Shown here piece by piece: positions 21,501 to 31,400 of a stretch of DNA of 64,000 nt. Under the pieces are notes generated by a model. The model had not been told where the DNA came from. It saw only the letters and a list, made by a program, of their open reading frames with translations, and did no database searches. Position numbers and translations under genes: made by a program. Source of the DNA: Macrostomum hystrix (taxonomy: Eukaryota; Platyhelminthes; Macrostomidae); NCBI GenBank assembly GCA_950097015.1, contig CATNEN010000034.1, positions 1-64,000 on the forward strand. The letters are read 5' to 3'. Position 1 is the first letter of the stretch, and each line of letters starts with the position of its first letter.

Positions 21501-24500
21501 ACGAGCGGTACTTTTTGAGTGCAACCGATCCGAGCAGTCTTCTGACATTTGTCGCAAGTAGTCACGAAGTCCTTGACGTCTTTGGCCACGGTAGGCCACC
21601 AGAATCGTTGCAGCAACCGCTGGCTCGTCTTCTTGACACCCAAATGTCCTGCGAAGGCACTCTCGTGAGCCTGAGTCAGCGCCGTCAGCCTGAGAGACTT
21701 TGGTAGCACTAGTTGGTCTTCGCCTGCTGCTTGGGTCCGGTAAAGCCGACCGTTAACCTTTATGATGGCATCGTTGTCGCGCAACTTCTCCAGCATTTCT
21801 CCGTCCTCCTGGAGTGCCGCCTCGTAGTCCCAAGCCATTTGGCCGATATTGGGTTCCAGTTTCTCTCTGTACTCTTGCCGTTGTTTACGCGCTTGGGCTC
21901 TGGTCAGTCTAGGCCTTTGTGTACTGGGGGGCTCCGGATCGATCTGGACTAGGCCGCTAGCCATAATGCCTTCGTCCGCGAGCGCTCTGTCCCCCTCGGA
22001 CTGGCGTATGGGGCAGACAGGAGCGCCCACCACCCCTTTCTCCTGATTGGCCGGAGGGTGCGGGTCTGCAGCCTGGGTCTCGTATGCAGTCTGGGCAGCG
22101 CCCGCAGCGTCAGTGGGGTTTTCGACCCCTGGGGCTAGCCGGCCAATCAAGTCTAATCCAATTAACGCGCTCACCGGTAGAGAGTCAGACACGCAGACAT
22201 CGGCAATTCCCTCAAAGCCGTTTAGGTGCAAATCCACTTTAGCAATAGGTAGCCGGTGTAGATCGCCTCCAAAGCATCGCAATAGTGCATGCCGCCCTGT
22301 CCAATTGATGTCTTCGGGGAGACAATTACGTCGAATTGTCGTTCGATCCGCTCCAGTGTCTAGGAGGAATTCCAGATCCTTGCCACTTGCCTTCCCCTTA
22401 ATCATTCTGGTCCCTGTAGTGCTGGTGCCGACTTTCATGTCTTCCGAGGCCAGATGGATGCTGTTGTTCGGCTTATTCGGGCATTGGAACTTCTTGTGGG
22501 GGCCTCCGCAGTTAAAGCAGCTGATCTTCGTCTTCGACATTGGGGCTCTCTGAATTTCCCGGTGCCGGTCGGCATTGCTAGCCCTAACATGACTCACATC
22601 CTGTGTTTCCTGACTCCGTTGATCGTGAGTTCCGCCGTTTCTGTCGTTGCTGCGGGCCATATAATAGTCGTCCGCTAATTGAGCGGCCTCCTTGATGTTC
22701 TTCGGCTTCCTCTCTCGCATCCACACCTGGAGTCCTCTCCCCAGCGAGTCCGAGAATTGCTCCAGCAGCACCTTCCGTCTGATGATGGTGTCGCCTCCTC
22801 GCAGCTCCTCACGCTCATCCTCGTCCACTCCAGCGGTCATCCATCGATCGAATAGGTCCTCCAGTTTCGCGGCGAACACTTGGTACGACTCCTCCGATGC
22901 CCTCCGCAAGGATCTGAATCGCTGCCGGTACGTCTCCTCGCCAATGTTATACCGCGCCAGGATTGCCGCCTTTGCCATCTCATAGTCCGCAATCGCTGCT
23001 GTCGTCAGGCTGTGGAATGCACTTTGCGCCTTGCCCGTCAGCAGTGGTCCAAGTCGAATCGTCCAATCTTGCTTCTGCCATCCGCATGATGTTGCCGATC
23101 TCTCGAATGTCGCCAGAAATGACTCTATGTCGTCCGCGTCAGTCAGCTTGAACAGCTTTGGCTCCACGGTCTGCGGTCTCGGCTTGGACTCGGCCATGAG
23201 TCTGGCGAATTCCGCCTGCTGTCGTGCTAGCTGCTCCAGATAGAATGCCGACTGTCTCTCCTGAGCCTGTGCCATGTCCTGAAGTTGCCGACTCTGGTGC
23301 GTCAAGATCAGCTTCATCGTCTCCATGAGGTTGGCACTATCTATTCCGCTCAGTTCCTCGCTTTCAGTGGCACCAGTCTCCATCTCTGCCGAGCTCGTCC
23401 TGTTGGAGGCTGCAGATTCGCCTGTTGTATCTCTGGATCGCAGGTTGTATGGCTTAGTTGAGCCTGCACCGCTGCCACCATGTGACATTCTGTCTAAGAC
23501 AGATGTAAGTTATCTGAGGCTACTGAGAGCCAGAGTGCAGAAATCTGCCCGCGCGCGGTGCGCACATTGTCTATTTATAGCCATTGGCCAAAACGGGGTG
23601 GTACAAATATATTACGTAGGAAAGCCTCACACATGCATACATGTTTGATGCACTAATCCATGGACTAGGGCTGTTTCATCCTGCTGGTAGCCATTATACA
23701 GCTGGGTGTACTGAATCTATGATAATCACTTTAAGTGTATCTCTCAGGGCAAAAATTGTTTACCTTGTGCTGGAATAGGACCAAGACTCCTAAGCCCCTA
23801 TCATGAATAGTTGCATACTGCACACAGGGGGGGTGAGTGGCAGAGCTGTTAACGCGTTTGCCTGTCTGCCAATGTCCCAGAATCATCGAAAGCCCACCTT
23901 AGTGACGGTGTGCGCAAAGTGCAGTCCGCCAGCGTGGCTGAACCGCATGCCCAGCAGCTGCCGCATGAGCAGCCGGTTGAGTCCGGCCGCCAGGCGGCGC
24001 CAGACTGGCCGGAAAACCGCCGGCTGCAGGCGGTCCCGGCAGGTCTGCAGAGAGTCGCGAACGGCCAGGAACAGCGCGGCCAGAGCCGGAGCGTCGTCCG
24101 GCCGGCTGGACAGGAAAGCGTCCGGGGCGAGGCTCTCCAGCAGGGCGGCCAGCTGGTCTAGGATGCCGCGGACCAGGGAGTCCAGCAGCTCGGACTGGGT
24201 GGCCGCCAGCCGTTTGGCCACCGGCGCGAAGACTCCGGCGCTGGAAGTGTCATCGATGACGCCGACGACGGCGCCCACAGAGAGCTCGGCGACGGCTGTC
24301 GGTTGCCTTTTTGGGAAGAAATAAAGAAATTAAAAGTAAAACTACACACAAGTATATGGCCGTAACAGCCTATATGTATCGAACTACAATTTAACAACAC
24401 ATTCCTTACAGACTGAAAGCTTTAGCAGAGCCTTAAATCTCACTAAACTCACCTGCCAGCGTCCTCATCAACTGTCGCTGTAGAAGCCGAAGACGCAGCA

Positions 24501-27500
24501 GCAGCGGCGGAGGCAGCCCCGTGAATCGCCCGCTCGGACTCCGGCAGCTGTGCCAGTTCGGCATAGTTGAGCTGGTCGGCCCAATCTGTGAGGGAGTCCC
24601 TGGCAAACTGCAGACTGTTCAGGGCGCCGAACCAGCGCGGATCCGAGGTCGGGTAGCGGCGGGTCACCTGCAGGTTGTGGCGGCGCAGCGGAGGCGAGCT
24701 GATGAAAAGTCAGCACTCTACCCAGAAAAATATTCTCAATTCTCAGAACCTACCTAGACAAATTCTCGACTTTTAGCTCGAGTAATCCACAAGGTTGTCA
24801 CTCTACCAGGTTCTCTCTCTACCAGGTTCTCACTCTACCAGGTTCTCACTCTACCAGGTTCTCAATCTACCAGGTACTCACTCTACCAGGTACTCACTCT
24901 ACCAGGTTCTCTCTCTACCAGGCCTTACTCTACCAGGATCTCATTACCAATAATACACGGGGTTCCGGGTCCCAGGCCGCTCACCTGTCGCAGGCGGACC
25001 CGGAAATCATCCAGCACGTCCAGTTGCACCCTGAATAGTTGGGCTCGCCGCTTCAAATCGGAGCGCAGCAGGCCGGCCCGGCCGCCCAGCGCCTGTACAA
25101 GGGCCAGCACCGCCTCGGCGCATTGCGGCACAGTCGTCGAGGACGTCGGCTGGCCAGTGACAGCTACGAAGGCGCCGCCAGCCGGACTCCAGGCTCCGCC
25201 AGCCAGCATGATTTCGTCCAGCCTGGCCTGGGCAAACTTGGTTTCGAGGCCCACCCACCAGGCCAGCCAGAGCGGCTCGCCGAGGATGCCGCCAACTGAG
25301 GCCGCGGCAGCCGACAGGCCGGCGGCGTTGAGTTCGCGGTCCAAGGCGAGCAGCTCGTTGATGAGGTGAGCCAGACGAAGATCGGCCTCCTCCTTGTCTG
25401 GCAGCTCCCTGACGATGGCAACATTCGCCAGGCTTTTAAACTATTTTAGCCTATTGTAGTCCAGAACACTGGTTGTACATTTTATTTATCCCAAATTTAA
25501 AAAAGTCACTTGGTGACAGTGTCAAAAATGGCGACTTTTTCGCTAATCGTCGCTCAGATTTAACGTGCTGAAGCTTCAGAATCTTCAAACTTCAGCTTCT
25601 TCTAGCTCGGGAATATTCTAGCTTGGGAATATCCTAGCTTGGGAATATTCTAGCTTGGGAATATTCTAGCTTAGGAATATTCTAGCTTGGGAATATTCTA
25701 GCTTGGGAATATCCTAGCTTGGGAATATTCTAGCTTGAGAATATTCTAGCTTGGGAATATTCTAGCTTGGGAATATTCTAGCTTAGGAATATTCTAGCTT
25801 GGGAATATTCTAGCTTGGGAATATTCTGGCTTGGGAATATTCTAGCTTGGGAATATTCTAGCTTAGGAATATTCTAGCTTGGGAATATTCTAGCTTGGGA
25901 ATATCCTAGCTTGGGAATATTCTAGCTTGAGAATATTCTAGCTTGGGAATATTCTAGCTTGGGAATATTCTAGCTTAGGAATATTCTAGCTTGGGAATAT
26001 TCTAGCTTGGGAATATTCTAGCTTGGGAATATTCTAGCTTGGGAATATCCTAGCTTGGGAATATTCTAGCTTGGGAATATTCTGGCTTGGGAATATTCTA
26101 GCTTGGGAATATTTTAGCTTGGGAATATCCTAGCTTGGGAATATTCTAGCTTGGGAATATTCTAGCTTGGGAATATTCTAGCTTGGGAATATTCTAGCTT
26201 GGGAATATTCTAGCTTGGGAATATTCTAGCTTGGGAATATTCTAGCTTGGGAATATTCTAGCTTGGGAATATTCTAGCTTGGGAATATGAAGCCTATTAT
26301 TCGAAAAACTCCACCACACCTAATGTTAAGCATCGCTTAGGCTCCATAAGCTCAAGATAATAATCAATTCCAACCTGTACTGTTCCAGTAGTTGGCGCAG
26401 CTTCCGTTTCACTAGCTCCATCAGGCCGGACGCAAATTCTTGTCGCACATCCCAGGCGGACATGCCCACCTGGTCCAGGCAGGGCTGCACCACCTGGACT
26501 AAGAAGGCTTCGTGCTCCTTCAGCCATTTCAGCACCTGGCGTGGCATGAAATAAAAAAAATTGTGAGAACAAAGCTTATAGGCAAATGAAATTTAATTTC
26601 AAATTGGATCTTTCTAAGAGGATCTTTGTAGAATTTAAGAGGATCTTTGTAAAATTTAGGAGGATCTTTGTAGAATCTGGTGGGATCTTTGTAAAATTTA
26701 GGAGGATCTTTGTAGAATCTGGTGGGATCTTTGTAAAATTTAGGAGGATCTTTTTAGCATCTGGTGGGATCTTTGTAGAGTTTGGGTGATCTTTCTTGAA
26801 TCTGGTGGGATTTTTCTAGAATCCAGGGACCTTTCTAGAATCCAGGGATCTTTCTAGAATCTAGTGGGATTTTTCTAGAATCCAGGGATTTTTCTAGAAT
26901 CCAGGGATCTTTCTAGAATCCAGGGATCTTTCTAGAATCCAGGGATTTTTCTAGAATCCAGGGATCTTTCTAGAATCCAGGGATCTTTCTAGAATCCAGG
27001 AATCTTTCTAGAATCCAGGGATCTTTCTAGAATCAGGGGAATCTTTGTTGAATCTGGGGGATCTTTGTAAAATTTAGGAGGATCTTTGTAGAATCTGGTG
27101 GGATCTTTGTAAAATTTAGGAGGATCTTTTTAGCATCTGGTGGGATCTTTGTAGAGTTTGGGGGATCTTTCTTGAATCTGGTGGGATTTTTCTAGAATCC
27201 AGGGACCTTTCTAGAATCCAGGGATCTTTCTAGAATCTAGTGGGATTTTTCTAGAATCCAGGGATTTTTCTAGAATCCAGGGATCTTTCTAGAATCCAGG
27301 GATCTTTCTAGAATCCAGGGATTTTTCTAGAATCCAGGGATCTTTCTAGAATCCAGGGATCTTTCTAGAATCCAGGAATCTTTCTAGAATCCAGGGATCT
27401 TTCTAGAATCAGGGGAATCTTTGTTGAATCTGGGGGATCTTTCTTATTGTGATTTGTGATTTCTTAAGAGTACTAATTGATTTCGCATACATCGACAAGG

Positions 27501-29562
27501 ATGAGCCTTTCTAGGAAATTCTCACCTGGGTGAGGAAGATCTCCGGCCTGGCCGGATCGTTAGTGGGCCGGTCGCCGGAGAAGTGAAAGGCGAATCTCTT
27601 GCGAAACGGCTCCAGCATGAGTTCCAGTGGTGGCAGCGACCGCCCGGCCGCCTCCGCCGGCACCTGCAGCTGGGCGAAGCGGCGGAAACTGACGACAAAG
27701 TCTCTCTCCTTAGCGCCGGTGGTGCCCGCAACGACTGTTCCGACGGCGGAGGCGGCGGCGGGGGCGGCCAGGGCGGCATTGTCAGTCAAAGCGGCGCCGA
27801 CGGTGCCGCTGTTGAACGGCCAGCCGATGGCGCGAAGAGCGGCGGAGAATTCGGCGCAGAATTTCCTACGCAACAGGCCGGCCCAGTGGTCCACAATGGC
27901 CTCGGCATCGTTTAGAAGCTCAACAGAATCGGTCTCGGCCAGGCAGGCCGGCGGTCGGAGATCCCGGCGCAGCAGGGCCAGCCGGCGGAACTGCTCGGCG
28001 GCCCGGTCGAAGCTGCCGGCAACAAGGGCGGCCTGCACGGCGCTGGCCTGCGGCAGTGGCGGGGGGAAGGCGGATACAAAAAACTGATTTGAGCCTGGTG
28101 GTGGCCCCTGGCAACCTCAATAAGTATATGTGACGCAATGCGCATATTGACCAGACACCACGTACAGACACACCCAGGAAACCATTGAGACACCCTGACA
28201 CACACAAAAACCACCAGACATCCACAGACACAGCTGGACACCCACAGACACGGCCGGACACCCACAGACACAGCCGGACATCCACAGACACAGCCGGACA
28301 CCCACAGACACAGCCGGACACCCATAGACACAGCCGGACACCCATAGACACAGCCGGACATCCACAGACACAGCTGGACACCCACAGACACGGCCGGACA
28401 CCCACAGACACAGCCGGACATCCACAGACACAGCCGGACACCCACAGACACAGCCGGACACCCATAGACACAGCCGGACACCCATAGACACAGTAACACA
28501 CCCACAGACACAGCCGGACATCCACAGACACAGCCGGACACCCACAGACACAGCCGGACACCCACAGACACAGCCGGACACCCATAGACACAGCCGGACA
28601 CCCACAGACACAGCCGGACACCCACAGACACAGCCGGACACCCACAGACACAGTAACACACCCACAGACACAGCCGGACACCCACAGACACAGCCGGACA
28701 CCCACAGACACAGTAACACACCCACAGACACAGTAACACACCCACAGACACAGCCGGACACCCATAGACACAGCCGGACACCCACAGACACAGCCGGACA
28801 CGCACAGACACAGTAACACACCCACAGACACAGCCGGACACCCACAGACACAGCCGGACACCCACAGACACAGCCGGACACCCATAGACACAGCCGGACA
28901 CCCATAGACACAGCCGGACATCCACAGACACAGCTGGACACCCACAGACACGGCTGGGCACCCACAGACACAGCCGGACATCCACAGACACAGCCGGACA
29001 CCCACAGACACAGCCGGACACCCACAGACACAGCCGGACACCCATAGACACAGCCGGACACCCACAGACACAGTCAGACACCCACAGACACAGTTGGACA
29101 CCCACAGACACGGCTGGGCACCCACAGACACAGCTGGACACCCACAGACACCAGAGACCGCTGCAATCTAACCTGACACTCGAGCTGTTCCCGAAGTCGC
29201 AGCGCTTCCAGTCGCGCCTCCGCGACGTCCAGCTCGGCAGCCCGCTCGGCCAGGCCGCCATCAAGCAGCAGCGGCCGGCACTCGACCAGCTGTCGCTGAC
29301 AGTCGCCGGTCAGCTTGGCGTGCAAAGCCAACAGCTCACAGACTTCGGCCTGCAACTGTCTACAGGCCAGACGGGCCTGGCCGAAGGTCGTGCACTCGTG
29401 CAGGCCGGCCTGCTTGCGCAACAGTTCGAGTCGCTCTGCCGACTCGCGGAGCAGGCTGGGCGCGAACTCGCGCACCGATTCCACAGTTGGCAGCCGCTCG
29501 TTCAGCTGCTTGGTCAGCTCCGCCGACAGAGCAGCTGAGATTGGCGATGTCAACGGATGCGA
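18538..29562 (-). CDS. RINT1: RINT1 (RAD50 interactor 1 / TIP20 family)
   Basis: RINT1 is a subunit of the NRZ (Dsl1-type) tethering complex at the ER, acting in Golgi-to-ER traffic, and is also linked to checkpoint control. Seven exons are supported: 29562-29173, 28047-27526, 26535-26375, 25408-24985 (alternative start 25432), 24667-24453, 24306-23898 and 18783-18538. Phases agree at every junction, and they give 788 codons before the stop; human RINT1 has about 790. Diagnostic matches include the exon-2 end (KRFAFHFSGDRPTN), exon 3 (VLKWLKEHE, LDQVG), exon 4 (HLINELLALDREL, LDDFRVRLRQ), DWADQLNYAEL in exon 5, and the C-terminal VFAQYCGRPDR segment. The start codon was not found: the first listed exon has a good acceptor (CCCCCGCAG), so an upstream coding exon lies beyond the 29577-31400 array. 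All frames are intact. Confidence 0.9.
18866..19016 (-). repeat. 3' LTR of the Gmr1-like element
   Basis: A 151-bp LTR beginning TGTGAC and ending CTCACA on the plus strand, so TG...CA in either direction. It is identical to the other LTR by base-by-base reading. The polypurine tract GGTGGAGGG abuts it on its upstream side in element orientation. In sense orientation it carries TATAAA but no AATAAA, so its polyadenylation signal may be non-canonical. Confidence 0.95.
19169..23488 (-). CDS. Gag-Pol polyprotein (PR-INT-RT-RH order)
   Basis: A single 1439-codon frame with no gag-pol shift or stop. Gag occupies about residues 1-345 with a capsid-like helical part (about 115-280) and one zinc knuckle with unusual spacing, C324-X2-C327-X3-H331-X4-C336. 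The protease has the DTGA active site at 377-380. Integrase comes next: the HHCC zinc site is H608-X6-H615-X29-C645-X2-C648, and the catalytic triad is D678, D737, E773 (D,D-35-E). A GPY/F-type module follows near residue 910 (EWRGPY). Reverse transcriptase spans about 1040-1230 with YIDD at 1168-1171. RNase H has D1321 (ETDSSETGLG) and later SDHKPL. The ATG at 23488 is within the 5' LTR, so the primer-binding site is translated. All catalytic residues seen are present, so it could be active. Confidence 0.95.
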   Translation of the reverse strand: MSHGGSGAGSTKPYNLRSRDTTGESAASNRTSSAEMETGATESEELSGIDSANLMETMKLILTHQSRQLQDMAQAQERQSAFYLEQLARQQAEFARLMAESKPRPQTVEPKLFKLTDADDIESFLATFERSATSCGWQKQDWTIRLGPLLTGKAQSAFHSLTTAAIADYEMAKAAILARYNIGEETYRQRFRSLRRASEESYQVFAAKLEDLFDRWMTAGVDEDEREELRGGDTIIRRKVLLEQFSDSLGRGLQVWMRERKPKNIKEAAQLADDYYMARSNDRNGGTHDQRSQETQDVSHVRASNADRHREIQRAPMSKTKISCFNCGGPHKKFQCPNKPNNSIHLASEDMKVGTSTTGTRMIKGKASGKDLEFLLDTGADRTTIRRNCLPEDINWTGRHALLRCFGGDLHRLPIAKVDLHLNGFEGIADVCVSDSLPVSALIGLDLIGRLAPGVENPTDAAGAAQTAYETQAADPHPPANQEKGVVGAPVCPIRQSEGDRALADEGIMASGLVQIDPEPPSTQRPRLTRAQARKQRQEYREKLEPNIGQMAWDYEAALQEDGEMLEKLRDNDAIIKVNGRLYRTQAAGEDQLVLPKSLRLTALTQAHESAFAGHLGVKKTSQRLLQRFWWPTVAKDVKDFVTTCDKCQKTARIGCTQKVPLVQVPGVEEAFSKVIIDISGPYPKSSSGHKYILSVIDAATRFPEGFPLRNIDAETVAKALIDCFSRTGFPKEIQSDKGTNFSSALLQALYQCTGVEGIQSTPYHPQSQALVERFHGTLKTMLRRLPAREKKKWDLYLPYLLFAIREVPNETTGFSPFELLYGRTVRGPLDLLRQTWDEKLTAEKKDIITFVLAQRDRLQAGLEASRSNEELERKRWKHWYDRRSRERELAPGDQVLLLLPSSSTKLHAEWRGPYEVLEKCNDVNYRIRIGKNTNVFHINLLKKYNSRESILLATTRKADQIDSAQRKSGLPELADTLNFGQKRLLDSLVCDFKDVFSETPGRTSLMEHRIRTTSNQVVRIRPRREPQAYRQVLQDEVQRMLDLGVIEPSDSDYCSPVCLVAKKDGSVRFTVNFKALNELVAFDSYPMKNIEDLLESVAKAKFISKLDCCKGYWQIPLAENSKRLTAFAANGKLYQFTVLPMGLNCSSATYQRLMDKVLLGIDSAESYIDDIAVFSETFEQHLQDLRRVFNRLKAAGLTVQPRKCFLGGTSTDYLGFKLGNDEISTSEDRVRAIKALEQPRTKTQLRSVLGVLNHYRRFIPNYADQVAALTELTRRTTPEDLTAAWGEKHTRAFEVAKALMTSEPVLRAPDYGRPFILETDSSETGLGAVLTQEFEDGIHPVLFVSRRLTAAEQGYATIEKECLAVRWAVEKLRHYLLGRHFIIRSDHKPLQYLQLDHANPRLQRWAHYLSGFDYAIQYQPGESNGAADGLSRLWSPTK
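23462..23480 (-). other. Primer-binding site, tRNA-Leu type
   Basis: Directly inside the 5' LTR the element reads TGGTGGCAGCGGTG on the minus strand. It is complementary to CACCGCTGCCACCA, the 3' end I know for eukaryotic tRNA-Leu (AAG/UAG) including CCA, over 14 bases. The match to that tRNA is from memory of the conserved acceptor stem and not from a search. Confidence 0.75.
23481..23631 (-). repeat. 5' LTR with promoter elements
   Basis: A 151-bp LTR identical to the one at 18866-19016. In element orientation it contains GGCCAATGG (CCAAT box) followed closely by GCTATAAATAGAC (TATA box), then a GC-rich stretch. Near its end is a near-palindrome with 7-bp arms (TCTGTCT, T, AGACAGA). The Gag-Pol start codon lies in its last 8 bp. 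Confidence 0.95.
24787..24935. repeat. 16-bp minisatellite in RINT1 intron 4
   Basis: About nine copies of CTCTACCAGGTTCTCA fill most of the 317-bp intron between RINT1 exons at 25408-24985 and 24667-24453. On the RINT1 sense strand each unit contains AGAGTGAGA, similar to a 5' splice site. Confidence 0.9.
25605..26288. repeat. 16-bp minisatellite in RINT1 intron 3
   Basis: About 43 copies of TCTAGCTTGGGAATAT with sparse substitutions (TCCTAG, TTAGGAAT and TTGAGAAT variants). The order of the variants repeats, showing block duplications inside the array. It lies wholly within the intron 25409-26374. Confidence 0.95.
26610..27450. repeat. 19-bp minisatellite with 376-bp higher-order unit, RINT1 intron 2
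   Basis: The basic unit is GATCTTTCTAGAATCCAGG, with variants such as GGATCTTTGTAGAATCTGGT. A block containing TTTTTAGCATCTGG occurs at 26751 and again at 27127, and the surrounding variants repeat in the same order, giving a higher-order period of 376 bp present about twice. The array fills the intron 26536-27525. Confidence 0.9.
28140..29155. repeat. 20-bp minisatellite in RINT1 intron 1
   Basis: About 50 copies of CACCCACAGACACAGCCGGA with variants (CATAGACA, CATCCACAG, AGTAACACA). It starts within about 20 bp of the exon donor at 29172. Its period keeps several frames open on both strands, giving false ORFs of 300-450 codons that overrun real RINT1 exon sequence. Confidence 0.95.
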
Positions 29563-29576
29563 CTGCGGGGGAGACG

Positions 29577-31400
29577 GAACTGGCTGTAGGATTGATGGGA
29601 CTGGCTGTAGGATTGATGGGACTGCCTGTAGGATTGATGGGACTGGCTGTAGGATTGATGGTACTGGCTGTAGGATTGATGGGACTGCCTGGAGGATTGA
29701 TGGGACTGGCTGTAGGATTGATGGGACTGTAGGATTGATGGGACTGGCTGTAGGATTGATGGGACTGTAGGATTGATGGGACTGTGGGATTGATGGGACT
29801 GTAGGATTGATGGGACTGTAGGATTGATGGGACTGTAGGATTGATGGGACTGTAGGATTGATGGGACTGTAGGATTGATGGGACTGTAGGATTGATGGGA
29901 CTGTAGGATTGATGGGACTGTAGGATTGATGGGACTGTATAGGATTGATGGGACTGTAGGATTGATGGGACTGTAGGATTGATGGGACTGTAGGATTGAT
30001 GGGACTGTAGGATTGATGGGACTGTAGGATTGATGGGACTGTAGGATTGATGGGACTGTAGGATTGATGGGACTGTAGGATTGATGGGACTGTAGGATTG
30101 ATGGGACTGTAGGATTGATGGGACTGTAGGATTGATCGGACTGGCTGTAGGATTGATGGGACTGGCTTTACGATTGATGGGACTGGCTGTAGGATTGATG
30201 GGACTGCCTGGAGGATTGATGGGACTGGCTGTACGATTGATGGGACTGGCTGTAGGATTGATGGGACTGCCTGGAGGATTGATGGGACTGGCTGTACGAT
30301 TGATGGGACTGTAGGATTGATGGGACTGTACGATTGATGGGACTGTAGGATTGATGGGACTGGCTGTACGATTGATGGGACTGTAGGATTGATGGGACTT
30401 GCTGTAGGATTGATGGGACTGGCTATAGGATTGATGGGACTGTAGGATTGATGGGACTGGCTGTAGGATTGATGGGACTGGCTGTAGGATTGATGGGACT
30501 GGCTGTAGGATTGATGGGACTGTAGGATTGATGGGACTGTAGGATTGATGGGACTGTAGGATTGATGGGACTGGCTGTAGGATTGATGGGACCGTCTGGA
30601 GGATTGATGGGACTGGCTGTACGATTGATGGGACTGTAGGATTGATGGGACTGTAGGATTGATCGGACTGGCTGTAGGATTGATGGGACTGCCTGGAGGA
30701 TTGATGGGACTGGCTGTACGATTGATGGGACTGGCTGTAGGATTGATGGGACTGCCTGGAGGATTGATGGGACTGGCTGTACGATTGATGGGACTGTAGG
30801 ATTGATGGGACTGTACGATTGATGGGACTGTAGGATTGATGGGACTGGCTGTACGATTGATGGGACTGTAGGATTGATGGGACTTGCTGTAGGATTGATG
30901 GGACTGTACGATTGATGGGACTGTAGGATTGATGGGACTGGCTATAGGATTGATGGGACTGTAGGATTGATGGGACTGGCTGTAGGATTGATGGGACTGG
31001 CTGTAGGATTGATGGGACTGGCTGTAGGATTGATGGGACTGTAGGATTGATGGGACTGTAGGATTGATGGGACTGTAGGATTGATGGGACTGTAGGATTG
31101 ATGGGACTGGCTGTAGGATTGATGGGACCGTCTGGAGGATTGATGGGACTGGCTGTACGATTGATGGGACTGTAGGATTGATGGGACTGTACGATTGATG
31201 GGACTGTAGGATTTATGGGACTGGCTGTACGATTGATGGGACTGTAGGATTGATGGGACTGGCTGTAGGATTGATGGGACTGGCTATAGGATTGATGGGA
31301 CTGTAGGATTGATGGGACTGGCTGTAGGATTGATGGGACTGCCTGGAGGATTGATGGGACTGTAGGATTGATGGGACTGGCTGTACGATTGATGGGACTA
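29577..31400. repeat. 17/21-bp minisatellite upstream of RINT1 exon at 29562
   Basis: About 95 copies of a 17-bp unit (AGGATTGATGGGACTGT) mixed with a 21-bp form that has GGCTGT added. A run of variants including ATTGATCGGACTGG at 30134 recurs at 30662, showing a 528-bp block duplication. It ends only about 15 bp from the exon acceptor, so it is intronic. On the sense strand each unit carries TCCTACAG, similar to a 3' splice site. The 685-codon minus-strand frame is an artefact. Confidence 0.95.

Larger units (their letters stand above)
18861..23636 (-). mobile_element. Complete Gmr1-like Ty3/gypsy LTR retrotransposon
   Basis: A 4766-bp element (18866-23631) lies in the last RINT1 intron in the same orientation as the gene. 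Its parts are two identical 151-bp LTRs, a primer-binding site, one long Gag-Pol frame and a short polypurine tract (GGTGGAGGG, minus strand, just before the 3' LTR at 19017). CATGC is duplicated at both borders (18861-18865 and 23632-23636). The domain order is Gag, protease, integrase, reverse transcriptase, RNase H. This separates it from ordinary Ty3/gypsy elements and matches the Gmr1 group described by Goodwin and Poulter. Identical LTRs and an undamaged frame point to a very recent insertion. Confidence 0.95.

Noticed and set aside
19142-23648. Plus-strand frames antisense to Gag-Pol
   Set aside because: Shadows of the 1439-codon minus-strand frame, without motifs of their own.
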